This document shows, one piece after another, positions 1 to 7,818 of a stretch of 20,861 nucleotides of DNA (position 1 is its first letter; each line of letters starts with the position of its first letter). The DNA is from an uncultured Lachnospiraceae bacterium (GTDB lineage: Bacteria > Bacillota > Clostridia > Lachnospirales > Lachnospiraceae). The DNA is taken from positions 1 through 20,861 of the forward strand of contig CAJTOV010000063.1 in assembly GCA_910577765.1 (NCBI GenBank), written 5' to 3'. Below the pieces are notes generated by a model. It was not told the DNA's origin. It made no database searches and worked only from the letters and a program-made list of their open reading frames with translations. The translations under genes were made by a program, and so were the position numbers.

Positions 1-2
1 TG

Positions 3-31
3 CTTCTTGTCCGGCATAGCCGGACAAGAAG
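3..31. repeat. Perfect 13-bp inverted repeat at window edge
   Basis: CTTCTTGTCCGGC (3-15) and its exact reverse complement (19-31) are separated by the 3-base loop ATA. RNA from either strand would form a very stable hairpin. No T-run follows on either side (ATGCCCCCC follows on the plus strand), so a standard intrinsic terminator is not clearly supported. It could be the end of a gene outside the window or part of a dispersed repeat. Confidence 0.6.
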
Positions 32-173
32 ATGCCCCCCGTGAATAGTAACTAACAGTGTGTAACAGTTCAGATCCCCCTTGAACTGAAAAGGCTGGGC
101 ATAGGGAGTTCTCCTGTCAGGAAGTTTTTTGCTGTAGTTTACGGAGGGGAAAACCGGACGAAAATAATAACCC

Positions 174-207
174 AAAAGGGCCATATACAGAATCGTATAC
201 AGCCCTT
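174..207 (-). terminator. Probable terminator of the pduL-ackA unit
   Basis: On the minus strand, about 70 bases beyond the ackA stop, AAGGGC pairs with GCCCTT (plus positions 202-207 and 176-181), with an inner TATAC/GTATA pairing. The stem is followed by TTTTGGGTTATTATTTT on the minus strand. The stem is imperfect and the T-run is interrupted, so the call is moderate. Confidence 0.4.
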
Positions 208-277
208 CCCAGCTGCGGTGCACAGCCTCCTGAAACCGGATGGTCTGTGTGGCAGCAGTTCTGTCTTACCCTGGCGG

Positions 278-1474
278 TTACTCTGTGAGACGTTTGGTCT
301 CCCGTGCAATGGCCAGCTCTTCGTTGGTGGGGATCAGCATCACCTTCACCCTGGAATCCGGTGCGGAGATCACGGTCATCTTCCCTCTCACGTCGTTGGC
401 TGCATCGTCGATCTTCACACCCAGGTAGCCCAGGTATTCACAGATGGCCTTTCTGCTGGCCTTGTCATTCTCGCCGACCCCTGCGGTGAAGGCAATGGCA
501 TCCACACCGTTCATGGCTGCCGTGTAAGCGCCGATATACTTGGCTACCCGGTAGATAAAGGCCTCCAGAGCCACCTCTGCCAGATGGTTGCCCTGGGATT
601 TGGCAGCTTCAATATCGCGGAAATCGCTGGATACTCCGCCGCTCATGCCCAGGACACCGGACTTCTTGTTAAGGATGTTTAATACCTCATTGACATCCTT
701 GCCTTCCTTGTTGCAGATATACTGGACCACTGCCGGGTCCACGTCTCCGCTGCGGGTGCCCATGATCAGGCCCTCCAGGGGGGTCAGGCCCATGCTGGTA
801 TCCACGCACTTGCCGCCAATGGAGGCAGACACACTGGCGCCGTTGCCCAGGTGGCAGACAATGACCTTTGCCTTCTCCGGGTCCAGGCCTCCGAACTTAA
901 TGGCCTCGCCGGACACGAACATATGGCTGGTTCCGTGGAAGCCGTAGCGGCGGACGCCGTATTTCTCATAGTACTCGTGGGGAATGGCATACATATAAGC
1001 CTTCTCCGGCATGGCCATACCAAAGCCGGTATCCCATACAGCCACATTGGCCTTGCCGGGCATGGCAGCCTCGCAGGCCTCAATGCCCATTAAGTTGGCC
1101 GGATTGTGCAGGGGGCCTAAGTCGAAACACTCACGGATGACCCGCTTCACATCGTCATTTACCACCACGGACTCGCTGTAGGTGGTGCCGCCGTGAAGTA
1201 CCCGGTGTCCGATGGCGGAAATCTCGTCCGTATTCTGGATCACGCCGTGGTCCGGATGTTTAAGGGCTTCCATCACCAGCTCAATGGCCGTCTGGTGGGT
1301 GGGCATATCCTTCTCAATCTCCACTTTATCCTTGCCGGCAGGCTGGTGGGTCAGTTTGGAACCGTCGATTCCGATACGCTCACACAGTCCCTTGGCAATG
1401 ACACTCTCATCCTCCATGGAAATCAGCTGGTATTTCAGGGAGGAGCTTCCGCAGTTGATAACTAAAATCTTCAT
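278..1474 (-). CDS. ackA: Acetate kinase
   Basis: Cytosolic acetate kinase, converting acetyl-phosphate plus ADP to acetate plus ATP in the last step of acetate fermentation. The 398 residues match the usual family length. Recognisable family blocks are the N-terminal phosphate-binding NCGSSSLKY, GHRVLHGG, HNPANLMGIEA, DTGFG with FHGTSH, the long block CHLGNGASVSAS...GLTPLEG, GTRSGDVDP, and FTAGVGEN near the C-terminus. No active-site block appears damaged. It lies 27 bases downstream of pduL on the same strand, so the two enzymes of the acetyl-CoA to acetate route are probably co-transcribed. A hairpin about 70 bases past the stop is the likely end of the transcript. Function is assigned from family motifs and is secure. 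Confidence 0.97.
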   Translation of the reverse strand: MKILVINCGSSSLKYQLISMEDESVIAKGLCERIGIDGSKLTHQPAGKDKVEIEKDMPTHQTAIELVMEALKHPDHGVIQNTDEISAIGHRVLHGGTTYSESVVVNDDVKRVIRECFDLGPLHNPANLMGIEACEAAMPGKANVAVWDTGFGMAMPEKAYMYAIPHEYYEKYGVRRYGFHGTSHMFVSGEAIKFGGLDPEKAKVIVCHLGNGASVSASIGGKCVDTSMGLTPLEGLIMGTRSGDVDPAVVQYICNKEGKDVNEVLNILNKKSGVLGMSGGVSSDFRDIEAAKSQGNHLAEVALEAFIYRVAKYIGAYTAAMNGVDAIAFTAGVGENDKASRKAICEYLGYLGVKIDDAANDVRGKMTVISAPDSRVKVMLIPTNEELAIARETKRLTE

Positions 1475-1501
1475 AATGTGTGTCTTCTCCTTATATTTCG
1501 G

Positions 1502-2071
1502 TTATTTTACGATCTCACCCTCTGCGTCTCTGGGACAGGATGCTGCGTTGGACTCGTCGGTATCAATGTGCATGGCCAGGGCATAGGAATCGCTGGCGCG
1601 GACCACCACATCCCCGAAGATCAGGCTTCTGCCCTCGGTCTCCAGCTTCACGGACACGATATCGCCGTTCTTCACGCCCAGGGCTTCTGCCTCAGCCAGG
1701 GTGGCATGGATATGGCGCTTGGCCACGATCACGCCTTCGCTGATCTCGATCTCGCCTTTGGGTCCGATGATCCTGCAGGCGCCGCTTCCGGCCAGGTCGC
1801 CGGACTCACGGATGGGAGCTGTGATTCCGATGGAACGGGCATCGGTCATGGATAACTCTACCTGGGTCTGCTTTCTCACCGGTCCCAGTACGGACACGCC
1901 TTTTAATTCCTTCTTGGGTCCCACCACGGTTACCCGCTCCTCGCAGGCAAACTGTCCGGGCTGGGACAGATCCTTCTTCCAGGTCAGCTCATACCCTGCC
2001 CCAAATAAGGTCTCCAGATCAGCAGGGCTTAAATGTACGTGACGTGCAGATGTTTCAACCATGAATTTCAT
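1502..2071 (-). CDS. pduL: Phosphate propanoyltransferase / phosphotransacetylase, PduL family
   Basis: PduL-type phosphotransacylase moving an acyl group between CoA and phosphate; beside ackA its substrate is probably acetyl-CoA. Metal-binding histidine motifs are visible: ARHVHLS near the N-terminus and AKRHIHAT in the second half. The protein has 189 residues and begins directly with the catalytic domain. It therefore lacks the N-terminal encapsulation peptide of microcompartment PduL, and no shell-protein gene is nearby, which suggests a free cytosolic enzyme. The start has an AGGAG site about 9 bases upstream. PduL here appears to take the place of the unrelated Pta enzyme in the Pta-AckA pathway. 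The 218-base divergent region before it holds two small hairpins in its leader. Confidence 0.95.
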   Translation of the reverse strand: MKFMVETSARHVHLSPADLETLFGAGYELTWKKDLSQPGQFACEERVTVVGPKKELKGVSVLGPVRKQTQVELSMTDARSIGITAPIRESGDLAGSGACRIIGPKGEIEISEGVIVAKRHIHATLAEAEALGVKNGDIVSVKLETEGRSLIFGDVVVRASDSYALAMHIDTDESNAASCPRDAEGEIVK

Positions 2072-2110
2072 AAATCTTCTCTCCTGTTCTTATGCATTAT
2101 TAAAATACGG

Positions 2111-2149
2111 CAGCCTCTGTATGGGCTGATTGTCTGGACATGGCCAGAC
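2111..2149 (-). promoter_or_regulatory. Two tandem hairpins in the pduL leader
   Basis: GTCTGG (2132-2137) pairs with CCAGAC (2144-2149), and CAGCC (2111-2115) pairs with GGCTG (2125-2129). Both lie 40-80 bases upstream of the pduL start. If transcription starts above 2150, they would be in the 5' untranslated RNA. I recognise no known riboswitch. Function is unknown. Confidence 0.3.
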
Positions 2150-2206
2150 TATGGTTTCTATTTTATTAGTTTTGTACTGTTTTTTCAAGTACTTGTCCGG
2201 ATTAAT

Positions 2207-2235
2207 TTGCATTTTTTACAAAACAATGTTAAGAT
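2207..2235 (+). promoter_or_regulatory. Candidate promoter for tmcAL
   Basis: TTGCAT at 2207-2212 and TAAGAT at 2230-2235 are 17 bases apart in an AT-rich stretch 55 bases before the tmcAL start. Each hexamer is a partial match to the vegetative consensus, so this is a weak prediction from sequence alone. Confidence 0.3.
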
Positions 2236-2289
2236 TTTAATGGTGACTCATTTTTGAGCCCCCATACAGACTCACAGGAGTAAGCTTTC

Positions 2290-3624
2290 ATGAAAACAGT
2301 AGGAATTATTGCAGAATACAATCCCTTTCACAGCGGCCACCAGTACCAGATTGCAATGGCCCGCAGACTAACCGGGGCGGATTTTGTGGTGGTGGTTATG
2401 AGCGGGGATTTCGTCCAGCGGGGAGAGCCTGCTGTCTTTGACAAGTACACCCGCACAGCCATGGCTTTGGAGGGCGGCGCGGACCTGGTACTGGAGATGC
2501 CGGTACGCTTTGCCACCAGCAGCGCCGAGGATTTTGCCGCCTGCGGCGTGGCCCTGCTTGACCGGCTGGGGGTGACGGATGTGCTGTGCTTTGGCAGCGA
2601 ACTGGGACGGCTGGATCTGCTGGAGCAGGCAGCAGGAATTCTGGCCGCGGAGCCGGAAGCATTCCGGCAAAAGCTGCGGCAGGGACTGGCAGCAGGCATG
2701 TCCTTTCCCAAAGCCAGGGAAGCGGCCCTGGTCCGGGAGCTGGAGGCCTGCGGCCTGAAAGAGAAAGGGCAGGATGACTGGCAGAAGGTCCTCTCCTCTC
2801 CCAACAATATTCTGGGGATCGAATATCTCAAGGCCCTGAAGCGCCGTGGCAGCCGGATCAGTCCCCTGACAGTCAGGCGCCAGGGCCAGGATTACCACGA
2901 TACCCGGCTGCTGCCGGAAGACAACCGGTTCTTCCCTTCTGCCTCCGCCATACGCAAGGCTTACCGGGACGCAGCCTGCCCCGGATGGAGCGGCCCGGTA
3001 AGCCAGGACCCATCCGGGACGGGATGGAGCGGTCCCGGAAGCCAGGACCCATCTGGGGCGGGATGCAACGGCTCCGGTGGCACCCGGCCTGCGGTCCCGG
3101 TCCCCATCTTTCCGGATGATTTAAGCGGGCTTCTGGATGCCCGCCTTTTAGAGCTGTCCCGCCAGAACCAGGACCTGACCCGGTTTGCCGACGTTTCCCC
3201 GGAGCTGGCAGCAAGAATCCGCCGGAATCTACTGGAATTCGATACCTTTTCCGGCAGAATCGCCCGGCTAAAGACCCGGCAGCTTCCCTACACCAGAATC
3301 AGCCGGGCCCTGGTCCACATTCTTCTCGGAATCACCGCAGAAGAGATTTCCGTCTCCCGCAGCCTGGATTATGCGCCCTATATCCGCATTCTGGGCTTTC
3401 GCAAAGCCGCCGGGGACCTTCTGGGCGCCATCCGGCGCCGGTGTCCCCTGCCTATGGTGACCCGGACCGCCGGTGCTCTCAGACAGATGGAAGATTCCCC
3501 GGCCCTGGACATGCTGTACCAGGACATCTGCGCCTCCCATCTGTACCAGTCCCTGGTGTTTCATAAGAGCGGGGGAAGGATGAAGAATGAATATACCCAG
3601 CCGGTGGTGATCCGGCACTTGTAA
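2290..3624 (+). CDS. tmcAL: tRNA(Met) cytidine acetate ligase TmcAL with a tandem-repeat insert
   Basis: TmcAL activates acetate with ATP and acetylates the wobble cytidine (C34) of elongator tRNA-Met to ac4C. The start is set by AGGAG 9 bases before ATG 2290. The N-terminal nucleotidyltransferase domain is clear: GIIAEYNPFHSGH carries the HxGH motif at residues 14-17, followed by MSGDFVQRGEPAVFDK and the SASAIRKAYRD block. At 444 residues it is longer than the roughly 400 usual in the family. The excess is a Gly/Ser/Pro-rich insert near residues 232-263, made of a 13-residue repeat (GWSGPxSQDPSGx) just after the nucleotidyltransferase domain. The C-terminal domain (RFADVSPELAARI onward) is intact. 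It is transcribed away from pduL-ackA. Confidence 0.93.
   Translation: MKTVGIIAEYNPFHSGHQYQIAMARRLTGADFVVVVMSGDFVQRGEPAVFDKYTRTAMALEGGADLVLEMPVRFATSSAEDFAACGVALLDRLGVTDVLCFGSELGRLDLLEQAAGILAAEPEAFRQKLRQGLAAGMSFPKAREAALVRELEACGLKEKGQDDWQKVLSSPNNILGIEYLKALKRRGSRISPLTVRRQGQDYHDTRLLPEDNRFFPSASAIRKAYRDAACPGWSGPVSQDPSGTGWSGPGSQDPSGAGCNGSGGTRPAVPVPIFPDDLSGLLDARLLELSRQNQDLTRFADVSPELAARIRRNLLEFDTFSGRIARLKTRQLPYTRISRALVHILLGITAEEISVSRSLDYAPYIRILGFRKAAGDLLGAIRRRCPLPMVTRTAGALRQMEDSPALDMLYQDICASHLYQSLVFHKSGGRMKNEYTQPVVIRHL
2983..3077 (+). repeat. 39-bp tandem repeat inside tmcAL, about 2.4 copies
   Basis: Copy 1 is 2983-3021, copy 2 is 3022-3060, and a decayed partial copy runs from 3061 to about 3077. 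Each starts GGATGSARCGG-like. The 39-base period keeps the reading frame and encodes GWSGPVSQDPSGT, GWSGPGSQDPSGA, GCNGSGG. Most differences between copies 1 and 2 are point changes, which indicates recent in-frame duplication. Confidence 0.9.
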
Positions 3625-3647
3625 TCCTATTTGGAAAATGATATAAT
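3619..3647 (+). promoter_or_regulatory. Promoter for the small ORF, overlapping the tmcAL stop
   Basis: TTGTAA (3619-3624) and a consensus TATAAT (3642-3647) are separated by exactly 17 bases. The -35 hexamer contains the tmcAL stop codon. Transcription should start near 3654, giving a leader of about 70-90 bases. That leader begins with a small perfect hairpin, GGACA/TGTCC (3657-3670). Confidence 0.6.
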
Positions 3648-3743
3648 TTGTTTAAAGGACATTGGTGTCCAGTACCGTGCGGCAGAGACTTTGCAGATAC
3701 GCCGGAAAGAAGGGAGAATAATCATATGGAGGTGATTCCTGAC

Positions 3744-3881
3744 ATGACAAGGGAAGAATTCAGAACAATCATGGAAATGGTACGAATGATTATTGATGGC
3801 AGCAAAGACAAAGAAGATGCTTTGAAAAAAATTGACAGCCTGACGATTCTTAAAGGTAACGACAAAGACAAAAGCGAATAA
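3744..3881 (+). CDS. Small acidic/basic hypothetical protein, 45 aa
   Basis: I do not recognise this protein. It begins MTREEFRTIMEMVRMI and ends KGNDKDKSE; it is highly charged, probably helical, with no membrane segment. A textbook ribosome binding site, GGAGGTGAT (3728-3736), lies 7 bases before ATG 3744. An in-frame ATG at 3726 with AGGGAG 9 bases upstream would add six residues and is also possible. The frame is open back to 3648, but that region lies in the leader. It has its own promoter at the end of tmcAL, and its stop codon abuts a 21-bp hairpin, so it is a self-contained unit. A regulatory RNA role for the transcript cannot be excluded. Confidence 0.55.
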   Translation: MTREEFRTIMEMVRMIIDGSKDKEDALKKIDSLTILKGNDKDKSE

Positions 3882-3935
3882 ATGTACACTGGGAGTCCTG
3901 CCGTGCCTGATTTTGCGGGATTCCCAGTGTACATT
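3881..3935. terminator. Long bidirectional hairpin between convergent genes
   Basis: AATGTACACTGGGA (3881-3894) is exactly complementary to 3922-3935. Pairing continues inward to 3901/3915 with two G-U pairs, giving a 21-bp stem and a 13-base loop. The left arm starts at the last base of the small ORF's stop codon. On the minus strand the hairpin lies 27 bases past the hisF stop, so it probably ends both transcripts. T-rich sequence on the two exits is modest (AAGCTTTTAATCTT; TTCGCTTTTGTC). Confidence 0.7.
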
Positions 3936-3961
3936 AATAAGCTTTTAATCTTCCCCGATTG

Positions 3962-4717
3962 TTATTTGTGTTGAAAACTGTAATTATGATGGTAATTTAC
4001 CAGTACTCCCATATCTTTCTGCTGGTAAACCACCATATTTCCCAGCCCCACCGCAGATGCTCCCCCTATATTCACAGCATTCTCAACATCTTCCTTCCTG
4101 CCAGCTCCACCGTGAACAACCAGAGGCACAGACAGTCTTTCTGAGACAGATTTCACAAGTTCCAGGTCAAAGCCCTTCCACGTCCCTTCTGTAAGTATAT
4201 TGGTCAGCAAAATTTCCCCGACACCTGCTGACTCCAGGCACTGAAGCCAGTCAAACAATTCAACCTTTTCTTTTTTTTGCCCGCTGTTGGAATACACCTT
4301 GTACTTTCCAAATAAATCCTTCCTGACATCTACTGACGCAATGATACTTTGGGCACCATATATTTCAGCAATTTGGGAAACTAATTCAATATTGTCAAAA
4401 AGGGCGCTGTTAATAATAACTTTTTCAAAGCCGATACAGAACAACCTTCTGGCATCATCAGCTGAGCGGATTCCTCCGCCATATGCCAATGGCATAAAAC
4501 ATTCACTGGCCAGCCGCTCCAGCAATTTAAAATCGGGCGTCTTATGGGATACGGTTGCACGTATATCCAGCAAAACCATTTCATCCACTTCCAACTCATT
4601 GAATATTCTGCAAGTGTTCATTGGATCGCCGATATACCCATACTTTCCGAATTTCACGGTTTTCACCAGATTTGTTCCCAGTAATTGCAAACAAGGAATT
4701 ACCCTATTCTCCAGCAT
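3962..4717 (-). CDS. hisF: HisF-like subunit of a sugar amidotransferase system (WbuZ-type)
   Basis: A TIM-barrel HisF homologue of 251 residues, close to the usual HisF length. In histidine synthesis HisF uses Asp11 and Asp130. Here IPCLQLL places Gln at position 11, while Asp130 is kept (SVDVRK). Loss of Asp11 and the neighbouring amidotransferase argue that it no longer acts as the cyclase. It would instead accept ammonia from HisH and channel it to the sugar amidotransferase, as proposed for HisF2/WbuZ proteins of Pseudomonas and E. coli O-antigen clusters. Its start lies 5 bases after the HisH stop codon, so translation is probably coupled. It is the last gene of the operon, ending just before the shared hairpin. 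Sequence is visibly AT-rich relative to the flanks. Confidence 0.9.
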   Translation of the reverse strand: MLENRVIPCLQLLGTNLVKTVKFGKYGYIGDPMNTCRIFNELEVDEMVLLDIRATVSHKTPDFKLLERLASECFMPLAYGGGIRSADDARRLFCIGFEKVIINSALFDNIELVSQIAEIYGAQSIIASVDVRKDLFGKYKVYSNSGQKKEKVELFDWLQCLESAGVGEILLTNILTEGTWKGFDLELVKSVSERLSVPLVVHGGAGRKEDVENAVNIGGASAVGLGNMVVYQQKDMGVLVNYHHNYSFQHK

Positions 4718-4721
4718 ACGA

Positions 4722-5330
4722 TCAGACCCTCAACTTTGCAAAGTTATTTAATAGTTTCATACCATATTTATGACTCTTCTCCGGATGAAACTGGACTCCA
4801 TAAATGTTTTTGTGATGAATTCCAGAAACAAACGCAATGCCATACTGGGTTGTCAAAAAAATATCGTTCTCTTCTGCACTTACATAGTAAGAATGAACAA
4901 AATAAAATTTGGCTGGCAGTGGTAATTCTTCTGTAAGAGGGTTAGTTGCCTGAATGTGAACACTGTTCCATCCCATATGGGGAATTTTTATGCCAACTGC
5001 AGATGGGAATTTATGAACATACCCATTGATCCATCTCAGTCCTTCCTCTTTCCCCTCATCACTGCCATTCATAAACAACTGCATTCCCAGACAAATACCA
5101 AGAATTGGAGTCTGTTCATCCAGTACTTTACGGTTGAGTACCGGGATTAAATTCCTCTCCTTCAATCCCATGATGCCTGCATCAAATTTTCCTACTCCTG
5201 GCAGAATTATTTTTGCTGCTTCCTGTATGATCTCGGGATTGGAAGAAATGATGGAATCCTCACCTATACGTTTTAACATATTCTGAATAGATCCCAGATT
5301 ACCAAGGCCGCTATCAATGATTGTAATCAT
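4722..5330 (-). CDS. hisH: HisH-like glutamine amidotransferase subunit (WbuY-type)
   Basis: Class I glutamine amidotransferase that releases ammonia from glutamine for the partner HisF-like protein. The full catalytic triad is visible: Cys80 in LGICLGMQ, His182 and Glu184 in GVQFHPEKS. An N-terminal MITIIDSGLGNLGS is typical of HisH. At 202 residues it has normal length. It sits between the PP-loop amidotransferase (3-base gap) and the HisF homologue (4-base gap). That arrangement is characteristic of glycan amidation cassettes, not of the histidine operon; no other his gene is in the window. I assign it to sugar amidation by context. Confidence 0.92.
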   Translation of the reverse strand: MITIIDSGLGNLGSIQNMLKRIGEDSIISSNPEIIQEAAKIILPGVGKFDAGIMGLKERNLIPVLNRKVLDEQTPILGICLGMQLFMNGSDEGKEEGLRWINGYVHKFPSAVGIKIPHMGWNSVHIQATNPLTEELPLPAKFYFVHSYYVSAEENDIFLTTQYGIAFVSGIHHKNIYGVQFHPEKSHKYGMKLLNNFAKLRV

Positions 5331-5333
5331 GCT

Positions 5334-6500
5334 TCAATCCTTTCCCGTATATTTTATATAAAAACTTTCCGGCACCAGATTCCATTTGACAGCCAGATAT
5401 ATGACTGGTCTGATCATTCGAAAATACCGTTTATATGTTTTATAATCCGTATACCGTTTACACTCTGAGTTTAATATATTTTCCAGATCCCTGTCATGAT
5501 ATCCCATCCGTTCTTTAAAATATTCCAACAGTCCTTCTTCTATATAAGGCTCCGTATAAAAATATTCCTCTATGGCTTTCTCCCTGTCCAGGATACCTGA
5601 CCGGACCCCTGCGGCCATGCTTAAATTTCGGTTGTCCATATTGAACTTTTTATAATTATACCATGAATGCTGCAATGCAGTGATTCTGTTTTCCAAATGA
5701 TGCCCACCATAATATTCCCACTGGAAATGTTCCTGCAAATAGTTTCGTGCATCTTCTTTGGAGTAAGGAATATACCAGAAGGGCCGAATTCTTCTGATCC
5801 TTTTTATAAACATCCACCGCATAAAGCGCCAGAATGTCATTAACGGATATGTTTTCATCGGAACCGTACCAAACTGCTTATGAATATCCTTTATATATCC
5901 GCCGTCAAAATACATATTACTGATGGGAGAGATTCCTTCTGTCACATAAGAATGTCCTTCAAAAATATACTTTATATGATATTTTGCTGCTGCACGGTAC
6001 ATAACTTCTGCCAGAGCTAAATCTGTCGAGGCATCCAGTTCTGGTACTCCCGCCTTTAAAAATGCCTTATAAATATCATCTATTTCCACATGGTCAACTA
6101 CATATGTGTATAAATCCACATCTAAAGCATCCAGAACTTTTTTGATATTTTCTGTTGCAGTCGCAGTATTCCAGGTGTTATCGTAATGAACCGCCAGAGG
6201 TCTTAACCCCCATTCCTTCAGCTTAACTAACAGGTAGCTGGAATCCGTTCCTCCGGATACGCCTACAACACAATCATATTTTTTGTTTTTTCCCGATTTT
6301 TTGACCTTACCAATGATTTCTTTTAGGGCAGCCTCCCCTTCTGGTGTTCCGGTCTTATATTCCGTTTGCAAATCTTCCATTGTATGACAGTAATTACAAA
6401 CCCCATCATCATCAAAACTTATACCTGATACGGTTTCATCATATATACATTTTGCACACAGCTTTACTCGTTTACCATTTTTTAATGCTTCAGTTGTCAT
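5334..6500 (-). CDS. N-acetyl sugar amidotransferase (WbpG/PseA family)
   Basis: PP-loop ATP pyrophosphatase that activates an N-acetyl group on a nucleotide sugar so that ammonia can convert it to an acetamidino group. An N-terminal zinc-ribbon-like block has CxxC pairs at Cys15/18 and Cys35/38 (CAKC, CNYC). The PP-loop is SGGTDSS at 82-88. The 388 residues fit the family (WbpG in P. aeruginosa, PseA in Campylobacter). Immediately downstream lie HisH and HisF homologues, which would supply ammonia. The substrate is not shown by the sequence. The WlbA/WlbB/aminotransferase homologues upstream suggest a 2,3-diacetamido uronic acid. Legionaminic or pseudaminic acid is an alternative, but no NeuB-type synthase is present. 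Confidence 0.93.
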   Translation of the reverse strand: MTTEALKNGKRVKLCAKCIYDETVSGISFDDDGVCNYCHTMEDLQTEYKTGTPEGEAALKEIIGKVKKSGKNKKYDCVVGVSGGTDSSYLLVKLKEWGLRPLAVHYDNTWNTATATENIKKVLDALDVDLYTYVVDHVEIDDIYKAFLKAGVPELDASTDLALAEVMYRAAAKYHIKYIFEGHSYVTEGISPISNMYFDGGYIKDIHKQFGTVPMKTYPLMTFWRFMRWMFIKRIRRIRPFWYIPYSKEDARNYLQEHFQWEYYGGHHLENRITALQHSWYNYKKFNMDNRNLSMAAGVRSGILDREKAIEEYFYTEPYIEEGLLEYFKERMGYHDRDLENILNSECKRYTDYKTYKRYFRMIRPVIYLAVKWNLVPESFYIKYTGKD

Positions 6501-6518
6501 GACAGTGTCTCCAATAAA

Positions 6519-7784
6519 CTATTTATTTGAAATGATGTGAAAGTCTCCATTTTCCCAAAATGATCCGGAAAAGTTTTTATTCAGAATTGATTCTATCGCT
6601 CTCACCGTATCTTGTGCCCGTTTCGCTGATGTATGTTTCGAGATCACAAGCTTCTGTCCTTTCCGGGCAATTTGTTCCATCTTATCAGAATTTCGAAACA
6701 GCTCCGCACTAATATCCAGAACATTTTCCGGTGTTACTGCTACCATATTTTCACCATCCAAAAATCCCAGCTTGTCAAGACCGCATACATAATCCGCTGC
6801 AAGAAGTGTTCCTCTTGCAGGGATTTCCATGTATTTCTGTACAAACGTATGCGCCGAACCTCCATCTGCATACGCAATCCGGGAACTTCTTAAAGAAACA
6901 TTATAACGCTCTCTCCAGCATACAAGCGCCTCTCTTGTAAGATCGTTTTTCAAATAGGGGGTGCATACCCCCAGTCTTTCATCAATAAAACGATCAATTT
7001 CCCGGTTATAATGACACTTGTCCACTCTTCCCGGGTCTGTTTTATATGCCATTGTCCGGTCAGCAAAATTCTTATATATCTTATATCCTGCCTGCTCTAC
7101 CTGCTCCAGGATTTTTCCTCTTTTTGGATAACACCCATCAATGTTTCCCGGCACTACCCAGTCAAATTCCCGATTCTGCAATGTCCCGAAGTAATATTCA
7201 CTGCTTATGACAGCTTCATATGGTATTGAAATGACCTTTTCTTTATATTCTTTCACCAGACATTTGTACCGGTTACTGATTACCAGCGATTCACCAAATG
7301 TACGGCAGCTTTTTTCGTCCATGTCTGGTACAAAATCTTCCCCCCAGGTAATGATATAAAAATCTTTCTCAAGCATCCACCGAAGACCTTTTTCCCAGCT
7401 TTCAGTAAGATTGATATAGTCCTGACTATACAGGATAAGCTTTAATGTATCCATTTGCCTGATTTCATTTAAAATACCGGATGCATATCTGACTGCCTCA
7501 TGGACCGAATAATATGACAGAAAATAACGATTCCATTTATAGGCTTCACGAATTGGAAAAAAATCCAGGGAATGCAAAAAGAGTGGAAAGGTATAAATTA
7601 CGGCATCAAACTTCCCATGTGTTTCGGCAAATTGACGAATGCCTTTTTCTAAATCATCCTGCGATGAAAAACCAGGACCAAAAAAGGTTACATCGGCCAC
7701 ATCGGCCAAGGCATGATAATAATTAATATGCATTGTTGTCGCATGTTCATGATTCACCGATGCTATCAGAATCTTTAATCCCAT
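6519..7784 (-). CDS. Glycosyltransferase, CgeB-like (GT-B fold)
   Basis: The reading frame opens at 7802, but GGGAGG lies inside those first codons, 5 bases before the ATG at 7784. The protein therefore probably starts MGLKILIASVNHEHAT (421 residues). The C-terminal part (SSRIAYADGGSAHTFVQKYMEIPARGTLL... through KHTSAKRAQDTVRAIESIL) resembles the C-terminal domain of CgeB-like family 1 glycosyltransferases, with the acidic/aromatic region expected to hold the nucleotide sugar. The N-terminal half is a Rossmann-like domain. No membrane segment is visible. CgeB of Bacillus acts in glycosylation of the spore surface, which is suggestive but does not fix the role here. Donor and acceptor are unknown. 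Confidence 0.75.
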   Translation of the reverse strand: MGLKILIASVNHEHATTMHINYYHALADVADVTFFGPGFSSQDDLEKGIRQFAETHGKFDAVIYTFPLFLHSLDFFPIREAYKWNRYFLSYYSVHEAVRYASGILNEIRQMDTLKLILYSQDYINLTESWEKGLRWMLEKDFYIITWGEDFVPDMDEKSCRTFGESLVISNRYKCLVKEYKEKVISIPYEAVISSEYYFGTLQNREFDWVVPGNIDGCYPKRGKILEQVEQAGYKIYKNFADRTMAYKTDPGRVDKCHYNREIDRFIDERLGVCTPYLKNDLTREALVCWRERYNVSLRSSRIAYADGGSAHTFVQKYMEIPARGTLLAADYVCGLDKLGFLDGENMVAVTPENVLDISAELFRNSDKMEQIARKGQKLVISKHTSAKRAQDTVRAIESILNKNFSGSFWENGDFHIISNK

Positions 7785-7818
7785 GATTTCCTCCCAATTC
7801 ATAATACCATTACCCGGT

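Noticed and set aside
3962..5330. Histidine biosynthesis operon (hisF-hisH)
   Set aside because: No other his gene is present, HisF has lost Asp11, and the pair directly follows a sugar amidotransferase gene.
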